Under the pieces are notes generated by a model, which saw only the letters and a program-made list of their open reading frames with translations, searched no databases and was not told where the DNA came from. A program made the position numbers and the translations under genes. This document shows positions 1 to 12,200 of a stretch of 64,000 bases of DNA, piece after piece. The stretch comes from Episyrphus balteatus (lineage: Eukaryota; Arthropoda; Insecta; Diptera; Syrphidae). Location of the stretch: positions 74,298,277 to 74,362,276 of the forward strand of contig NC_079137.1 of NCBI RefSeq assembly GCF_945859705.1, in the 5' to 3' direction. Numbering within the stretch: position 1 is the first letter of the stretch; each line of letters starts with the position of its first letter.

Positions 1-1304
1 ATTTCGTACTATTTGCTACCTGTAACAAAAACAATTTGCTGTCTTAGCAGCTACTGTTTTTTTTTTTTTAATATCCTCAGCAAATATTTAAGCTTCTATA
101 AGGTATAATGGAAGCTACGTTTTAACTTCGATACAACTTCTCTTTAGAAGAATCCTAAGAACAATGAACTTAATTATTTTTGAGAAGTTTTAGCGAAGTT
201 TTGGAAGACAACTTTTATAAGGTTTCTTTCAGCTATTTTACTCAATGTTCGTATATAGACTTCATTGTTGAGATAAGTTACTTCAATAACACAAATTAGA
301 TACACGTATTTTAAAAGATTGGCTAAAACCTTGAACGACAGCAAAATGCATAACAAATAGATGATGACTGGCAAAACTATTTGTCCACTTCCAATGCATC
401 TAATATACCCTTCAAGCAAACGAGTCCGACCTCGGTCCGAATCGGCTCCGACGTGAGTCCGACCTCTACTAAGAAACGAGTCTTACGGCGCCTCAAATTA
501 GTATGGAAATTATAATCACCGCGGAGCCGATTTTATATGTATTGGATTTCTCCTTCGACTTTGTGTTCATATACAAAAAGTTGCAAGTGTGTTTTTCTCG
601 TTTTGAGGCCGGAGTGTCTTTTCTGAACTCAGTTTTCTTGCTTGAAGTGAATCTGTCAAAGTCAAATCTGACAACCACCACTTTGATGAACCTGATAAAT
701 ACAATTTTCAAATTTTATAAAACACGGCTTATTAGTTAATTTTCGTATGAATTTACTAACTTTTCATAAAAAATAATAACAGTGTCATCAAAGTGAACAG
801 TTTGACGTATGAACATACTTTATTGAATTCAGCCATTTCTATTTTTGTGTTAAAAATGTCTCTTTCTTTTGTCAACTGTCAAAAGCCAAAATCATCGTTC
901 AGGCGACCTACTAAAAAACTGATTGCATAAATGAGTTTCAAGTTACATTTATAATAAATAACTTTGACAGGGCTTCCTTAAGCTATTTTATACCAATTTT
1001 GGGGAGGTTTTTCAAAATTAATGAGACCTTTCTTGTTTCTTGTAACTAGAGCGATGTTCATTCATTCTTAATTTACCAACATAATTTCAAACCCTTTAAA
1101 CTTTTAAATTGTGTCGGAAGTGTCTATAGTTTATCGTTGTTTGCTCTTCCCTAGATCTAAATATAAAATTTGGACTTAAAGTTGTACAAAGGACACTCTT
1201 TTTGAATATTTTATATTCTTTGAATCTTATTCTAAAACAGCGGTTATGATTGATATCAAGTAGACGATAAAATATTGTCGAGTCTTTGTCAACGGCACCT
1301 TAGG
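1..1304. other. Non-coding AT-rich DNA with small repeats
   Basis: No convincing coding region is visible; the short ORFs here have no domain pattern. Positions 421-470 form a small GC-rich patch in which GAGTCCGACCTC occurs twice. Positions about 655-815 carry a mobile-element-like unit, listed separately. Confidence 0.6.
650..815. repeat. Dispersed MITE-like unit, copy 1 (relative near 28.05 kb)
   Basis: The block from CTGTCAAAGTCAAATCTGAC to about GTGAACAGTTTGACG is clearly similar to 28045-28275. Shared words include AAATCTGACAACC, ACTTTGA, TTTTCGTA and CAAAGTGAACA. CACTTTGATGA near the left and TCATCAAAGTG near the right form a partial inverted repeat, which suggests a short non-autonomous element. 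The exact ends are not resolved. Confidence 0.5.
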
Positions 1305-2116
1305 TTAAAAATTCTACAACTTTTGTATCAACAATTTTTTCACATAACCTCAAAATTTATGTGAAAAATTCAAAAAACCGAGTTTTTGGTTTTTTTAATT
1401 TTTATCTTTTTCAAAAACAAAAATTTTTCTACGAAATTTGGTGAAAACCTACTTTATTATATCCCAAATACACTGTAATTTATTTGATTTAAAATATTAA
1501 TTTGTTCACCTTATTTTGACTTAATACCAAAAAAACACCCTAATTTTCAATCGAAAATTCACGTGTCAAAATATCAGCTTTTTTCAAAAAGTCGGTGGGC
1601 ATTTCGTTCGTTAAAATGTTTTTTTTTCTGATGGTGTAAAAAAATAATGTAAAATTTTTTTATAATTTTTATACTATAGAACATGTTCTAGTAAAATTCA
1701 AAAAATGAAAAAAGCTTGAATTCGAAAAAATGTTTAATCATGGTTTACAATTTTGGCCTATTTATTCAAATTTACACTTTAATTACTCATAAAAACGTAA
1801 GATTAATCAATGTTACATGAATTTTTTGAATTTTTCACATAAATTTTGAAGTTATGTGAAAAATTGTTGATACAAAAGTTGTAGATCTTTTTATTACCTA
1901 CAACTTTGCCATATAACTTTTTTCTATAGGATTTGTAGTTTTGCCGGAAATCGAGATATACCATTTTTTACCATTAAAAAATCAACCCACCCACTTCCCG
2001 AACTCGGCTCGCCCGTAATTTATTTTTCCTTTAATTTTCATCATATCCACCTCCTTTTCCAATATGTTTCATTCTACTATGATTTTTTTGGGTTTCAAAA
2101 ATTATCGACCCTGGTC
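1305..2116. mobile_element. Degenerate foldback element, same family as 20402-22335
   Basis: Words near 1311-1376 (ACAACTTTTGTATCAACAAT, then CACATAACCTCAAAATTTAT) recur in reverse complement at about 1820-1890, so the unit folds back. Its right part (GTTGTAG, CCTACAACTTT, TTTTTTCTATAGGA, ACCCACCCAC, CCTGGTCTA) matches the right arm of the intact element ending at 22335 in the same order. The right end GGTC|TA is at 2116-2118. The left terminus is missing, so this is an old truncated copy. Confidence 0.65.
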
Positions 2117-4353
2117 TATCTACGTTTGTTTTGTTTAAAGTTCTTCAAGAAACTTTTCCAATTTTTGTACATTTAAATTTGTTTGTTGTATATACTACAA
2201 AATGTACTAAAGTCATTAATTTCTAGTACCTACTCATTCTTCACACATTCCTGGAATTGACCATTAACCTACGGATACTTCGTTTATTTCCTTAATGAGG
2301 CTCCACTGTTTTTTGTAAAGTACGCACCTCTAATCACATCAAAAGGTTCTATATTTCTGCAATCAAACAACAGATGTACTTAAGCTCGCAAAACTTCACC
2401 TTCGAACTAATTTTAGTCACATTTTCATTATAACTTTGTTTTTCTTAAAGTTTCCAAAAACTATTATTAAAATAAATTATCAGCATTTTTAAATTCATAT
2501 TTAAAATTCAAGCTTAAACTTTTAACACAATATCTGCCAGTTTATATTCATTCAACTTTTCGTAAAACTTTGTTTTTGCAATTTTTAACATAATTAATAT
2601 TAATCGTCTACTTGCACCTCAATTAAAATAAAATAGAAAACTATTTTTTGATTAGCTTTTAAACTCTCTTTTTTCTTTTTTGAAACATGAAATCACACAA
2701 AATCACTGTTAAAAACGGAAATGCTAAGAGAAACCAAACGAATAGTTTTGCTAAAGTTATCTCTCCAGGCATACAGTCATCATCCTCCTCTGTCCAATTT
2801 TCACTCTCTCTCTCTATCTTCAATTAGAGAAATACCGCAATCTAACTTTGGATTTTGTGCCCATCCTAATCATAGTTTATGCGTTTGTTCTGCAATGGCA
2901 CCCACCAAAAATACACTTTCAATTAAAAACATTGCCTATTAGCCAGGCTTTAGCCTGGAGATTCCTTTTGCTTTCGGCTAAGTTGATGGGAAAATGATGA
3001 AAATGCACAAAAGTTTATCCTTTTGAAATCTCACTGATAAATTATTCCCGTGCTAAAATTCACTCGGTAAAATTGTTTGCAAAAATTTCATACAAAAAAA
3101 AAGTTACTCATACGCACTGTTGGCCCGGTTTAAGTGAAATTAATTCGAAAAACACATTCGCTCATATCCTCAACACTAACATAAAAAAAACAATTCGAAA
3201 TGACTTTTACCAATACATACAAACATAAATATTGAATATCAGGACTATGCTATTTTTACTTGCACAGCTTATTGACATATGGAGAGACAGAAAGAGGGAA
3301 CAAGAGGAAGAGAGAGTGACATATCCTTTTGTTGAATGAAGTAATAATAGTGTACTGATAGTCGATATCGGAAATATAAATGCATCCGTGCGTTGTGGTT
3401 TTGGAATTTCTCACCCATGTTGCCGGAGAGAGAAGTTCATTTGCCTGGAAGCACGGATAAGTATTTCAGATTGTTCACTGCGGTCAAGTGGAAGTGAATT
3501 CGTTGTACTCTTATATATCTCGTTATACGTTTTCTACGTTTATATAAGTACACTATACAATCCTTATGGGAGTGTTTATATATGTTCATTTTATCCCTGA
3601 ATTTTCAATGCAATAATAATATTAAAAGAGGAGAGGACTACAAAGAGGCAGCATCAACAGCAAAATAGAGATTGAGTAAGCCAAAGGCTCTACAACACAC
3701 TGATGACGTTGAAGGATACTTAGGTTATAAAGGAGAACTAAAGTTTAGGAATTATATTATGATGGGCAGGAGGGGGATATTGTGTATAGTGTGTTATTTC
3801 TCCCTATAACATAAATGGGGTTTTTATTCATTCGAATCGTGAGAAGAATGTTTAATGGTTTTTTTTTGAGAAGGAAAGAAGGCGAGAAATTGCTGATGAA
3901 AAGGATAACAAGAATTCCATTGAATAGGATGAAATCTTAATGGTTGTTGGGTTAAGTATTGTCTTTATGTGTGTGTGTGTGTGTGTTTTTGAGGATATAT
4001 GTTTGAAATTCATAGAATTTTAGAATTCTTCAATTTATATGATTGAAGTTGAAGGCATATCATATTGTACGTTTTTCTTTGATATACGAGTTATGTTAAG
4101 TTTTTTTGATAATTCGTGGAATTGCATTTCAAGTGAAATTTTTAACTCAAATTCAACATAAGATTTTTGAGTTTGAGTGAAAATGGAATGAGTTTGATGC
4201 CATTTTAATTTCTTTGAACAAAACAAGAAAAAATCGTCACGTACAGACAGATTGGAAGTAAAGTAACACATAAACAGAATTTTTTGAGTAAGATTTATTG
4301 CATAAAATGATTTGTATTTTTGGAAAGGTCTTTAAATTGTATGAATGAGATAA
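2117..4353. other. Non-coding AT-rich DNA
   Basis: No gene recognised. There is a short GT dinucleotide run near 3967-3986 and no long repeat that I could identify. The ORFs at 2721-2942 and 3388-3600 have no domain pattern or splice context. Confidence 0.5.
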
Positions 4354-5250
4354 TGTGGCAACTCTTTTTTAAAGGAGCAATTTTAACATGGATAATTTTG
4401 TCATAACTTTGCAATTTAATACAAAAAAATTTTAAATGTAGAACAAAAGACGCCTTAATAGTCAAAAAATAATAAAATAATTTAAAGAATGTTGGCAACC
4501 CTATTCAAATGAAAACACAGGATGAAAAAAATCACGAATAAAAACAGACTTAAAGGCTTATCTTAAGATGAAATTATCTTCTATTTGAAAAAATTACAAA
4601 TGTACTTGGCAACCCTAATCAAACTCAAAACACTTATTTATTTTCCAGCCAAAATGTGTGATATTTGATCGAGTTAAAGGTTAAAAACTATATTAGATTT
4701 TAGGTGATACATTCTTCTCCTTAGAAATGTCAAGTGCAATCTCTAACACAAACAAGTACTCGGCAACCCTGATCAAATGCTAAAAAAAAATACTGAAACA
4801 AATTATTTTTCAGGCAAAATGTGTGATTTTTAATAGAGGGAAAGTATAAAACGTACATCAAAACTTAGATGAAACCATTTTAAATATAAAAATGTCGGTT
4901 AACATCTCTAATAAACGAACAAGTACCTGGCAACCCTACTCAAATTTAAAAATATATTTGTCAGTACAATTATTTTTTAGTACCTTCTTCCAAAGGTTAA
5001 ACAATGTCAAAAAAAAAAAAAACAACTCATTACTAGGGTCAAAACTTATTAATTAAAACACATTTCTGAGAAAATGCGTCACGTACAGACACATTTTATA
5101 TAAAAAAAAAAAAAAAAGTTATGTAAGACTTTTAACATCTAAAATTTGACCACTAATTATAACTAAAAAAGATCAGAAACTAATCTGGAAGAAAATAAGT
5201 AGTTTTGAAAGTAAATAACTTTAAACGAATTAGGTGTCACGTGCAGGACA
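4230..5250. repeat. CGTCACGTACAGACA motif, three copies around the array
   Basis: CGTCACGTACAGACA occurs at about 4236 and 5079, and a variant (GTCACGTGCAGGACA) at about 5238. These bracket the diverged tandem array, suggesting that the motif and the array belong to one larger decayed element. Confidence 0.4.
4354..4960. repeat. Diverged tandem repeat (115-170 bp units)
   Basis: The phrase GGCAACCCT plus a variable base, then TCAAA, recurs at 4494, 4608, 4762 and 4929, with a weaker GGCAACTCT at about 4354. Between the phrases, words such as CAGGCAAAATGTGTGATTTT, CATCTCTAA and ACAAGTAC recur in the same order. Spacing of 114, 154 and 167 bp fits an old array with indels. Confidence 0.65.
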
Positions 5251-5403
5251 TTAAAGATTACTTCTCCTTTGGATCACTTCCTCATATTTGAAGGTAAGAA
5301 TCTGTTTAATTTTTGTTTTTCCTACACAAGAAGTGATTGTCCCTTTTAAATAGACACATTATTTTAAATTTGAAATAAATTGTGTCAATAAATACGTGTA
5401 ATA

Positions 5404-6897
5404 CAGTCAAATAAGGAGAAAAAAGGGGTAAATCTCGGAATGAATGTTAGTAGAAATTTTTTTTGCTCAATATCTTCCTTTTGCCATTCTATAACATATC
5501 TCAAAAGTCTAGAAAAATCTCATGTCCGCTTGTCGCGATTTCAAGGTCAAATCGCGAAATGGAGATTTTCAAAATTAGCAAAAATAGGCTATGGTATTAT
5601 ATACACATATGATACATGATTTCAAGGTATATTTTAATGCTGATTCCAAAAAATCTAAAATTAAGACAATCCGACGTCTCTGGAAAAAGTTATACCTGTT
5701 TTTCATCTGTCAACTCATATTATTATAACAGTTGCAAACTTACTGCCTAAAACCCTTAAAAGTTATGGTAGACGAACCAAATTTTGCATGAAGATTTTAG
5801 AATCCATCATTATTAAAAATCAAAACAATCCCTTACAAAAAATATATACACCTACGAAATAATGGTATTTTTTGATGGAGGGGCAAATTTTAGAATATGC
5901 ACTAAAGAAGATTCTTGTTCATCTTAGGAATAAGTGCAAATAGGCTAATTTTTTCATTTTAATCTTTGTTTGGATATTCTTTAATTACCCTCAAAAATCT
6001 AAAAAAATCTCATGTCCGCAAGACCTAATTTTCTTGGTTTGAAAAGAAGGTGCAGATTTTAAAAAATTAATAAGAAAAGTTTAAATTTTTATATGTATAC
6101 CAACATAAGCGACATGATTTAAAGGTATTTTTTAACACTAATTCCAACAAAACTCACAAACAAGTCAACCTGACCATCCCTGAAAAGTAATGCACCTTAT
6201 TCATGTTGATCTGACACAAATATATGAAGTGTATAGTTTTCCAATTTTTTAAAATCTGCACCTTATTTTCAAACCAAGAAAATTAGGTCTTGCGGACATG
6301 AGATTTTTTTAGATTTTTGAGGGTAATTAAAGAATATCCAAACAAAGATTAAAATGAAAAAATTAGCCTATTTGCACTTATTCCTAAGATGAACAAGAAT
6401 CTTCTTTAGTGCATATTCTAAAATTTGCCCCTCCATCAAAAAATACCATTATTTCGTAGGTATATATATTTTTGTAATGGATTGTTTTGATTTTTAATAA
6501 TGATGGATTCAAAAATCTTTATGCAAAATTTAGTTCATCTACCATAACTTTTAAGGGTTTTTAGGCAGTAAGTTTGCAACTGTTATAATAATATGAGTTG
6601 ACAGATGAAAAACAGGTATAACTTTTTCCAGAGACGTCGGATTGTCTTAATTTTAGATTTTTTGGAATCAGCATTAAAATATACCTTGAAATCATGTATC
6701 ATATGTGTATATAATACCATAGCCTATTTTTGCTAATTTTGAAAATCTCCATTTCGCGATTTGACCTTGAAATCGCGACAAGCGGACATGAGATTTTTCT
6801 AGACTTTTGAGATATGTTATAGAATGGCAAAAGGAAGATATTGAGCAAAAAAAATTTCTACTAACATTCATTCCGAGGTTAAACCCTTATTTGACTG
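5404..6897. mobile_element. Long foldback (inverted-repeat) element, about 1.49 kb
   Basis: The left arm (5404 to about 6069) and right arm (about 6243 to 6897) are reverse complements over roughly 660 bp, separated by a loop of about 170 bp. The terminus is CAGTCAAATAAGG on both sides. The left flank is TA and the right flank is GA, so a TA duplication with one mutated base is possible. CAGT termini at TA sites are typical of Tc1/mariner-type elements. No transposase ORF is present, so it would be non-autonomous. Confidence 0.85.
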
Positions 6898-9084
6898 GAT
6901 TAGTGTCTTTAATTTTATTTTTAAAACTTTTCAGTTTATAATAATTTTGTTTTACTTTAATTATTCTTTAACTTTTTTTTATTGAATTTTTGTTTTTAAA
7001 CTATTTTTTTCCTTAAAAACTTATTTTAGGGATAAATTTTGTTTTTTTTTCAAACTTATAATTAACTTATTTTTTTTTCTTTTCTTTGCAGGTAAATTAA
7101 CAACACCAACACTTATAAATTATTTACAAAAAACCTCCCACTAAATAAGGTAAGCACTCCTATTCATTCATTATATTCCCATTCCTTTTCCAAATTCTGG
7201 CTAATTTATATTAAAAGCAATTAATCTTAAATAAAACAATTAAGCCCACCACAACCAACCTTAAACAATTAAAAATGGCTATTTATAGTTAAAGTTTCCG
7301 TTTCCACACACAAAACACACACCATATGTGTGCATATAATTAGACATTAGCCATTTAACACTCCAAAACCAAATAAAAAATATAAAAAGAAAATTCCCAC
7401 TCATTTCACGACGGTTCTTTAAGTGAATTAATGTATGCCATTCCGTTTTCTTAGTCCTATAATTTAATTATTTCCTTCTAAATGGTTTGTTAAAATTCAA
7501 AACAAAAAACAACAACAAAAAATGCCTAAGCCTTCAAGGTGGAAAAGTGAGTACGTGTTCGCACGCTCATAGATATTTATAAAAAAAACACAAACATTTA
7601 AGATTTGAATGAAAGGGTATTAAACTTAATAACAAACAAATTACAAAAGTTACAATGTACTCATTTTATAAAAAAAAATGAAATATTTTGTCAATTTATG
7701 AACAATTTCAATTAAAACCAAAAAACCATATTTCCATGATTTCAATCGATGGTTTGACATTTTTTAAATGCACCGCATGTACGAACTCAAAAATAAAAAG
7801 GTTGACCGCGAAAAATATGTCATAAAGGACAAATTATGAATGATGTTTAAAAATATAAAATATACCATTGCTTAAAAAAAAATTTTTTTTTTTAATTTTT
7901 TTTTTTTTTTTAATTTTCCACAAGGATTTATACATCATTAAAAACTGAAAAAAAAAACAACAACAAATAATTTTTCTCCCATGAATAATATAATTTCTGA
8001 CACCATGGCTAAGGTGGGTAAATTACATCGCTCCTTCAACTGGTATGTTAATGGTCATTTTTTTTTTTTTTTTTTCTTTCTTTCAACTTTTTTTTTGTGT
8101 AGAACGTGCAACAGGAAAAATTTAAAAACATGGTCAGGGGTTACATAAGATTTTAATGAAACCACAAAGAATTTTATAACGAGTGCACGTTTTGGGTTTT
8201 TTTTTTTTGTGTAAATTATGCGAAAAAAGGCCACAGGTGGTGTGTAATAGTTGATAGTTGGGGTGATGATTTTCAGAGACGGATCCAACTCAATAAAGGG
8301 TCACAAAAAATTTTAAACTTGAACTCAATTTTGCTCTTATTTAAAATGTAAAAACGTGTTCATACGTTTGTGAAAGCTTCTTGCTTACAAATCTTATTTG
8401 ATTTCAACAAATCTTGGTGAAGTAATTTCTTTCGATTCAGGGATGAATATAAGAATGATTTAATACTGATTGGTTAAAAATTTTAATGATTCTATAATCT
8501 TTGATAGTGCTTTATTAAGAATAATAATACAAGTCTTATAGAAATTAAAAACTAAAAGCAGAGCATAATTAGTTATTCAATGTTTGAAGTAGTTTTTTTT
8601 TATACAATTTTCTTGTAATGATTTCAAATTTCTCATAATAACTAAATAATAACATAATAACTGAATGTAATAATTCTTGTGATGAGCTTCTATATAACAG
8701 AATTTAATTTCTAAATTAAGTTTTATAGAAGTTTTATTCGAGTAATGTTGCATACCTTTTAAATTAAAATCAGTATCAGACTGTTTATTTTTAACTTTTC
8801 TGTGGATCGGATTCTTTAAATGATAATTCAGTAAATTTTAAATAAGACACTAAACATTTTTCAACTTTCCTCTTTCCACCATAAATGTATTACAGTGTTA
8901 AAAGACGCTTGTTTTTTTAAGCAGGTTTTATAGAAGTTTTATTCAAGCTATAACTCACATTTTTGCAAGTTTTATAGAAACTCCATACAGGCTTAAACGT
9001 AAAGGACTCAAGTAGTCCAATGTATTACTTGGAAGTCAAAACGAATTCAACTCAACTTTTCACTGCATAGCTAATCATAGGTGA
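6898..9084. other. Non-coding, homopolymer-rich DNA
   Basis: Long poly-A/T tracts dominate. The only gene-like signal is a possible untranslated exon at 7092-7149, listed separately. Apparent ORFs are built from poly-Lys or poly-Phe runs. Confidence 0.5.
7092..7149 (+). other. Candidate untranslated exon (weak)
   Basis: A strong polypyrimidine tract ends in TTTCTTTGCAG just before 7092. A donor ATAAG|GTAAGC follows after 58 nt. No frame gives a recognisable peptide, so at most this is a 5' UTR exon of a host gene lying across the window. AT-rich DNA easily produces such pairs by chance. Confidence 0.15.
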
Positions 9085-9265
9085 AGGCATCATGGACAAC
9101 CCATCACAGGGAACATTTCATCAAGAGAAAGAATTTAATAAAAAAACAACAACCGTCAAAAACTGTCCCTTCTAAAAAGAAGACAATACAAATAATTAAC
9201 TCAAAACGAACGAAAACGCTCTAATTGACTTTTTCATGATGAGTTGTCCCATGATGATTTGTGCT
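9085..9265. repeat. Small inverted-repeat unit
   Basis: CATCATGGACAACCCATCACA near 9090 is matched in reverse complement by GATGAGTTGTCCCATGATGA near 9239. A related end, CTCATCATGGACAGCTCATCACA, lies at about 11879-11901. This suggests a short inverted-repeat element with a solo end elsewhere. Confidence 0.4.
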
Positions 9266-12200
9266 GTGATATGTTGAGTTTCAAAAATTTATTCAAACAT
9301 TGATAAAATCTACATTTTAGTAAATAGATTTGTGTGCCATTAGACTTGTGTTCAAACAAGCTTCTGGTAAAACGGTTGTTTTATTAAATTCATAAATATA
9401 AAAACATCATGAAAAAAAAGAAACTAATAATTCATCTTAATACAATTATTTTCCTTCGAATTAAATTATTTAAATCCAGCACTGTTCAAGAAATATAACT
9501 TTCTTCATTCCCTCTCTCTCTCTTGGGAGTCATTTACACGATTCATTCTTTGTTTACATACAAATACAAGTTAGTAAATGTTTAGTGTTTAGTTGCTTAA
9601 TTTTGTTTTTCTTTATTTTGGCTTTGAAAATTATATGGGTGTTGCAGAGAGAGAGAAAATAAAATACAAAAAAATAAATGCTACAGGATCTACTTCTATT
9701 ATATAAAAATTGACCCTGAGGATGTATAAAACTTAAAAAAAAAAAAAAAAACACTTAACAAAGGTTTTATTATCTTTGGGTCTATTTCACTGTTTGATTG
9801 AATATACGTATAGTTTTAATAAATTCATACCAAGATTTTCTGATTGTCTTAAAAAAGTTTTAAATACTTGCGTGAAAATTATAAAAAACAATTGCAAACT
9901 TGAAAAAAAAAAATCACAAATACATTTTTTTTTTCTTCTAGACTACAAAGATGTCTTCTTCTTAAAAAAAAAAAAAAAAAAAAATAGGAAAGACCTAAAA
10001 ACAAAATATTCAACAAAAAAAATCACAATCTCAACAAATCAATGTCGATTTCACAATCAACAACACAAACTGATTGTGAAGACATTTTTTTCTACATGAA
10101 TGTGTTTTTTCTTATATTTTTTTTTTGTTGTTGTTGTGACTTGAATAAACAATCAAGCAATTTCTAAGTTAAAAAAAAAAGAAATAACACACATACGCCC
10201 CAGTATATGATAAATTCAATGAGAAAGAAAAAAAAATCCTTGAATATTTTCAAAATTACATTTTACTCGAGTCGTACCTCGTACCTATCGCTCTTTGTTA
10301 GTCAATCAATGTCTTATTCCCGCAAGAATTGAACCCATCTCAAAAATAACGTTATCCAACAAATTACTCTCATGTGTATTCAATACAAAAAAAAACCCAA
10401 CAACAACAAAAAAAAAGAACAGATATATTTCATCACAAGAAAAACACAAAAGAAATAAAAAAAAAGGATACAACAACAACAAAAAGTCTAAAAATAGAAA
10501 CAGAAAAAAAAAACCAAAGAAAAATCACCTGAACATGGAATCCTTTTAAATTTGAAAAGGACGAATTCCTTCTTCAACCACATTCACCTATACAAGCAAT
10601 TGAGAGAATTGATGCCGTCAACACCTACGTTATACCGTCACTGCCACAGCCGCCGCCGCCGGTAGCCAATTGTTCAAATCTATTCGCTTGTATGAATCAT
10701 TTCGAGTACTTTTTTTATATTGTTTCACTTTTTTTTTTTTTTGTTCGTCCTTGTTCAGTGGCAAAAGACGAGTACCATATCCTGTTTTGAAGGAGACAAA
10801 TTGCAAGCACTTAAAACAACCACTTTCTAAACCATACAAAAAAAAGGAAAAGAAAAAAAGGAAATAAACACAATAAAAAAAGAAGAAAAACACCACAAAA
10901 TGTAACCAACGAACGAACACAAAACAACGAAGAGCATCGAAAGAAACAAAAGTGTTAAAATCCATTTATCCTTTTTTCCACTCTCAATATAAAGGTTGAC
11001 TCCTTTTAGAGGTGTAATAGGATAGAGAAAAAAAAAAAGGACTCTTAATGGATATCGAATGCTGCAATGAATGAAGGCACTTTTTTCTTTCTTTTTTTTT
11101 ATTTTAAATACCAATCGTTTGTTCTTCTTTTTTTGCTACATTCATTTAAACAGAGACAAAAATGACGAGGATATGGATGGGTGGTTGAGATGAGTGAAAG
11201 AGACTAGGCAATGAACTTTGTTGGTGAATATCCTTTTGTTATAAACTTTCCAGTTGGAGAAAAAAAAAAAAAAACCAAGTGAACCTGATCTCGACTCCTT
11301 TTCAATTATTCGCATTATCTTTTGGCATTAAAAGTAAAGAAACGACCATCTTTTGTCTGAAAATTTTGTGTTTGTTTTGTTTCTTTTTTTTTTTTTTTTT
11401 GCTTTTTTGTGTTTTTGTTTGTGTCAAAAGCAGCAGGACAATGATGTGATTTTGCAAAAGAAAAAAAAGATAATGCACCATTGGGATTAAAAAAGAAAAA
11501 AATCATAAAAAGTGGGGTCATTGTTTCGATTGAATGATGTCGCCTGCAAGTCTGACATTTTCTAATGATATTTTTTTTTACAGTTGAATGGGGTATGACA
11601 AGGCGCCTTATGTGTATTATGCTAAAGTGGATTTTTAAGTTATCGAAAAAGACGGAGTTTATGTCAACAGTAAAAATTGAAAATTGATACTTTTTCCGAA
11701 GAAGCTCTTTCTTTATTTACTTACCTTTAAAAAAGGTTTAAGTATTCCATTAGATACTTTATTTATTTCGTAACTTTTAGAGTAACTTCAAGTTTATGTA
11801 TAAGGATTTTATGTATGAAAATGATATAGAATATTAGAGATTACCTTGAGGAATCATTATTTTTCATCATACGACAACTCATCATGGACAGCTCATCACA
11901 AAAAAAAAGTCATCCGAAGGTTCGATTGGTATAGATTCATTTTGAGTTGAATAGATACATGTATAAAATTATTCAACAGTAAATTTAAAAAGTCCTTAAG
12001 TTATCACTTAATTCGAATAAAATCCGAAGTTAAGGACTTCTTGATTTTTTTAAGAGGTTCCTGAGCTTTTGAATAATAAAAACATTTTGTATAATTTTCT
12101 TATTTTTCAAATAAAAAAAAAAAAACAAGTTCTAAATTCCATTGAAATTTAAAAAAAAAAAACCTGCAAGGCATTACACAAAAAAGGATTACATCTCTAA

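Noticed and set aside
3388..3600. ORF with CRREKFICLEARISISDCS
   Set aside because: No start context, domain or splice site support; length expected by chance.
10290..10345. Minus-strand GGGTTCAATTC resembling a tRNA T arm
   Set aside because: No D-arm, anticodon arm or acceptor stem can be assembled around it.
9554..11521. Numerous 65-110 codon ORFs on both strands
   Set aside because: Poly-A/T tracts translate as Lys, Asn or Phe runs; no domain, splice or codon-use support.
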